NCBI GenBank assembly: GCA_964524835.1
Contig: CAZGEG010000010.1
Span: forward strand, 62,001 to 126,000
Reading direction: 5' to 3'
Source: JACRCG01 sp964524835
Lineage (GTDB): Bacteria; Desulfobacterota; Desulfuromonadia; Geobacterales; Pseudopelobacteraceae
DNA length: 64,000 bases
In this document: positions 61,482-64,000 of the stretch, one piece after another
Layout: each line of letters opens with the position of its first letter
Numbering within the stretch: position 1 is the first letter of the stretch
Program-made: the position numbers and the translations under genes
Notes under the pieces: generated by a model
The model's database searches: none
What the model was told of the DNA's origin: nothing
The model's input: only the letters and a program-made list of their open reading frames with translations

Positions 61482-61722
61482 TGTACCCCCTCCGCAGCGT
61501 GTGTTTATCTGACGGTTCACTATCTCACTGCAGCAAAAAAAAATCAAGCATTGCGACACGCGTTTCATTCCAACCGGTTTTGAATAACAGTATGTCGTAA
61601 ATCGTATAATTGTTAGTAGTAATAGGTGGTTAGCGCTGTTGCAGACGTCTCCTGATTCATTGACACTAATTTGGTCGCATGGTACAAGTACGTTTCACAA
61701 ATCGGCAGTACAAGGGTGTCGC

Positions 61723-63417
61723 ATGTCAAAGAGGCCATATAGCAGCGTTGCTGCGGTTCAAACCAGAATAATTATTGTACCGTTGCTTGCTTCCGGAGCC
61801 ATTGCCGGCACCGCCGTCGCACTCGGGAGTCCCCTCTCCGTGGTGACAGCAGCAATTCTTACGGCATTTCTATCCTCACTGCTCTGTGTCGGTATACTCC
61901 GGAGGCTCCTGTCAGAAATTCGCTCGGACCAGCTGCTCGTTCTTGAACGGCTGGTCCCGGAAATGGATCTTTCGACTGCTCAAGCCCAACCGGACCATAT
62001 ACTTGCCCTTTTATCACTTCGAGATCAGGCTGCACGCACCCATGAATCCCGGCAGGACGAGCGCGAGAAATTGCTGGAGCAGATTTTTGCAGCACAGGAT
62101 AAGCTCATATTGACGATGCACAACTGGTCAACCGGTGACGAAAAGGAAACGGCACAGGTGCGGGATGCCGTGGCCGCGATGGAACGACTTAACGATGCGT
62201 TTTCACGGGTTATTGCCGAAATCGATGAACTCTCCGGACGTACGGAAGAGAGGGCGTCGATTTCAACGCAGATGAGTGCGACCACCGATGCTATTGCTGA
62301 AAATATCAATCAGTACTCCAATTTCGTGATTGAAACCTCCAGTTCCATAGAGGAGATGGCCCGTGCAACACGGGAAACCGCCGTGAATATCCGCGACCTC
62401 TCCACATCTACAGAACAGACGGTATCTTCGATCAATACGATCAGCTTGTCGCAAAGCACAGTGCGAGACAATTCCGAACGGAGTGCGGCTGCCTCCGAAA
62501 GCGTACGGACACAGGCTCAGCACGGGTTGCGCAGCATGTCCGCGACGATGAAGGCGATGCAGGAGATCGAAAAAAGTAATGCTGAATCGTTCGAATCCAT
62601 CAATCGTCTGTCCCGTCACTCGGCCCGGGTAGGAGAGTTTCTGTCAGTTATTCAGGAAGTCGTCGAACAGACGAACCTGTTGTCCCTTAACGCCTCGATA
62701 ATTGCCGCCCAGGCCGGATCGCGCGGGCGGGCATTTGCCGTTGTCGCCGAAGAGGTACGCTCACTTGCCCGGCGCACATCCGCTTCGACCAAGGAAATTG
62801 AAGAACTGGTGCGCAATATTCAGAAGGAAACCTCATACGTTCAGCGTTCGGTTACCCAGGGAAAAGACAAGGTCAAGGAGGGGGTCAAGATATCCGGCAT
62901 GGCCAATGAAGCCCTCGTTGCCATCGATAAAAGTGCTGAAGACGCATTCAAAATGGTATCAAGCATCGCCGTTGAAACAACCGAGCAGGCAGTCAATATC
63001 CAGCGAATAACCGAAGAAGCAGAAAAAAATCTGGAACGGGTACAGCAGGTTACGCATGCAACGGAACAGCAGCAGCAAGCAAGTGCCCTGGTCGTCAAAA
63101 ACCTCGATCATATGCGGGAGCTTGCCCATCGGATCAACTCGTCCGCGCAGGAGCAGGCCAAAGGCAATCGTCTCTATCTCAGGAGCGTCATGGAGGATAA
63201 TGACCGTATGCGAGAGCTGAAAAACGAAGCGTCCCGGCATATCGCTCTGGCAAAACAGGCGGTTGTGGCGGTCAGGGAGGTTGAGGCGCAGATTGCGGCA
63301 AATGCGATTGAAAGCGTCATCATTACCGGAGCCCTGAAATCGTTGTCGGGTCTGATAGACCGCTTACGTGGTGAAACGGTAATGGAACTTGATGAAGACC
63401 ATACAAATTATGATTAG
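61723..63417 (+). CDS. methyl-accepting chemotaxis protein
   Basis: A 564-aa chemoreceptor with two closely spaced N-terminal membrane segments (IIIVPLLASGAIAGTAVALG and VVTAAILTAFLSSLLCVGIL, about residues 18-65), little or no periplasmic domain, and a long cytoplasmic coiled coil. The signalling tip reads QEVVEQTNLLSLNASIIAAQ then AGSRGRAFAVVAEEVRSLAR at about residues 310-350. No classical HAMP was recognised. It probably senses internal or membrane-derived signals. The next gene's start overlaps its stop codon. Confidence 0.9.
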   Translation: MSKRPYSSVAAVQTRIIIVPLLASGAIAGTAVALGSPLSVVTAAILTAFLSSLLCVGILRRLLSEIRSDQLLVLERLVPEMDLSTAQAQPDHILALLSLRDQAARTHESRQDEREKLLEQIFAAQDKLILTMHNWSTGDEKETAQVRDAVAAMERLNDAFSRVIAEIDELSGRTEERASISTQMSATTDAIAENINQYSNFVIETSSSIEEMARATRETAVNIRDLSTSTEQTVSSINTISLSQSTVRDNSERSAAASESVRTQAQHGLRSMSATMKAMQEIEKSNAESFESINRLSRHSARVGEFLSVIQEVVEQTNLLSLNASIIAAQAGSRGRAFAVVAEEVRSLARRTSASTKEIEELVRNIQKETSYVQRSVTQGKDKVKEGVKISGMANEALVAIDKSAEDAFKMVSSIAVETTEQAVNIQRITEEAEKNLERVQQVTHATEQQQQASALVVKNLDHMRELAHRINSSAQEQAKGNRLYLRSVMEDNDRMRELKNEASRHIALAKQAVVAVREVEAQIAANAIESVIITGALKSLSGLIDRLRGETVMELDEDHTNYD

Positions 63418-64000
63418 TTCGTCTGCAGATTTAACCGGTTCCTGTCCCGCAGAATACAGCTTCGCAAACTTACGTATGCTGTTTATAGGGGCCGGTTGTC
63501 TGCTGCTGTTTCTCTCCCTGATCGGTTCAGTCCGCGTTGCCGCCGCTGATGTAAATGAAATTATGCCATTCGGTACCTTCAACCAAAGCCCGCTGGTCCA
63601 GATTTACGGGCTCCCGCACGACACCTCTGCTGAGATCACCCACGCCGGATCATTCCGCGTAACCTTGAATCAGGACCTCTCCAGCAACTATACCTCCACC
63701 AGCACCGACCGCGAACAGATTGTTCTCGATGGTGAAGCCTACCGGGCGGCAATCGTGGCGCGTTACGGCATCGCTCCACGCTGTGAGGTCGGGGTTGAAA
63801 TCCCCTACATTTCCCAGGGCGGCGGCTTTCTCGACAGCTTTATCATCGACTGGCACAATGCCTTCGGATTGTCGCAAGGCGGCCGGGATGAGGCCCCCAA
63901 AAGCCGCATTCTCTACAGTTATCGCAAGGACGGAGTTCAGAAGCTGCTGGTGGACCGTTTCGGCTCCGGGATCGGCGATATCAGCCTGACAGGCGGAGTC
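63410..64000 (+). CDS. DUF3187-family secreted protein, partial
   Basis: The frame is open to the right edge of the window (about 197 codons visible). It overlaps the chemoreceptor stop codon (ATG at 63410), and an internal Met at 63476 starts a signal-peptide-like stretch (LFIGAGCLLLFLSLIGSVRV, cleavage after VAAA). The mature part shows FNQSPLVQIYGLPHD, IPYISQGGGFLDSFI and LSQGGRDEAPKSRILY, which match the DUF3187 family of putative outer-membrane proteins. Start is uncertain. Confidence 0.75.
   Translation, partial: MISSSADLTGSCPAEYSFANLRMLFIGAGCLLLFLSLIGSVRVAAADVNEIMPFGTFNQSPLVQIYGLPHDTSAEITHAGSFRVTLNQDLSSNYTSTSTDREQIVLDGEAYRAAIVARYGIAPRCEVGVEIPYISQGGGFLDSFIIDWHNAFGLSQGGRDEAPKSRILYSYRKDGVQKLLVDRFGSGIGDISLTGGV

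Overview
The window looks like a chromosomal segment from a member of the Geobacterales (Desulfuromonadota). The inference rests on several things seen together: a methylmalonyl-CoA mutase/epimerase pair next to a CoA carboxylase pair and an OmpJ-like outer-membrane channel, a b/b' type F1 gene cluster lying directly behind parAB without the a and c subunit genes, tandem KUP potassium transporters behind a ydaO-type (cyclic di-AMP) riboswitch, a DUF3187 protein, and high-GC coding sequence with GTG and TTG starts. No rRNA operon or CRISPR array is present. One tRNA gene, tRNA-Ser(UGA), was found.

Layout. 1-10640 (minus strand): rRNA methyltransferase fragment, molybdopterin adenylyltransferase, an RluA-type pseudouridine synthase, a membrane-anchored isochorismatase-fold protein, a DEAD-box RNA helicase with a terminator in its leader, a sterol-desaturase-family protein, moaC, pilT, a GspE-like protein without a P-loop, dnaB and the U32 protease-like tRNA hydroxylase gene trhP. 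10801-16240 (plus): YbgF-like lipoprotein, LysM protein, dprA, topA. 16307-21020: an accessory island with a two-gene restriction-modification-like module (1111-aa methyltransferase and a PD-(D/E)XK protein) and decayed ORFs. 21021-31568: trmFO, a GlcF-like Fe-S protein, an XRE-cupin regulator, carboxyltransferase, a 969-aa biotin carboxylase/biotin carrier, methylmalonyl-CoA mutase and epimerase, which together fit propionyl-CoA/methylmalonyl-CoA metabolism. 31569-38293: envelope region with two porins, a small periplasmic protein, a decayed IS3-type transposase, a lipoprotein and a secreted CsgG/FlgT-like protein. 38438-46166: parAB and atpX-F-H-A-G-D-C. 46292-53852: a hypothetical protein, two radical SAM proteins, two kup genes and the riboswitch. 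53973-64000: serS, tRNA-Ser, an S4 protein, hemE, small cupin/VOC proteins, a PLP aminotransferase, tatA, a chemotaxis receptor and the start of a DUF3187 gene.

Starts were moved downstream of the longest reading frame where a Shine-Dalgarno sequence, signal peptide or family length supported it; these choices are stated gene by gene. All family assignments come from reading the sequence, with no database search. The parts most worth testing are the restriction-like module, the structured leader of the OmpJ-like gene, the terminator in the RNA-helicase leader, and a family of about 55-75 bp structured intergenic repeats present in at least three copies.
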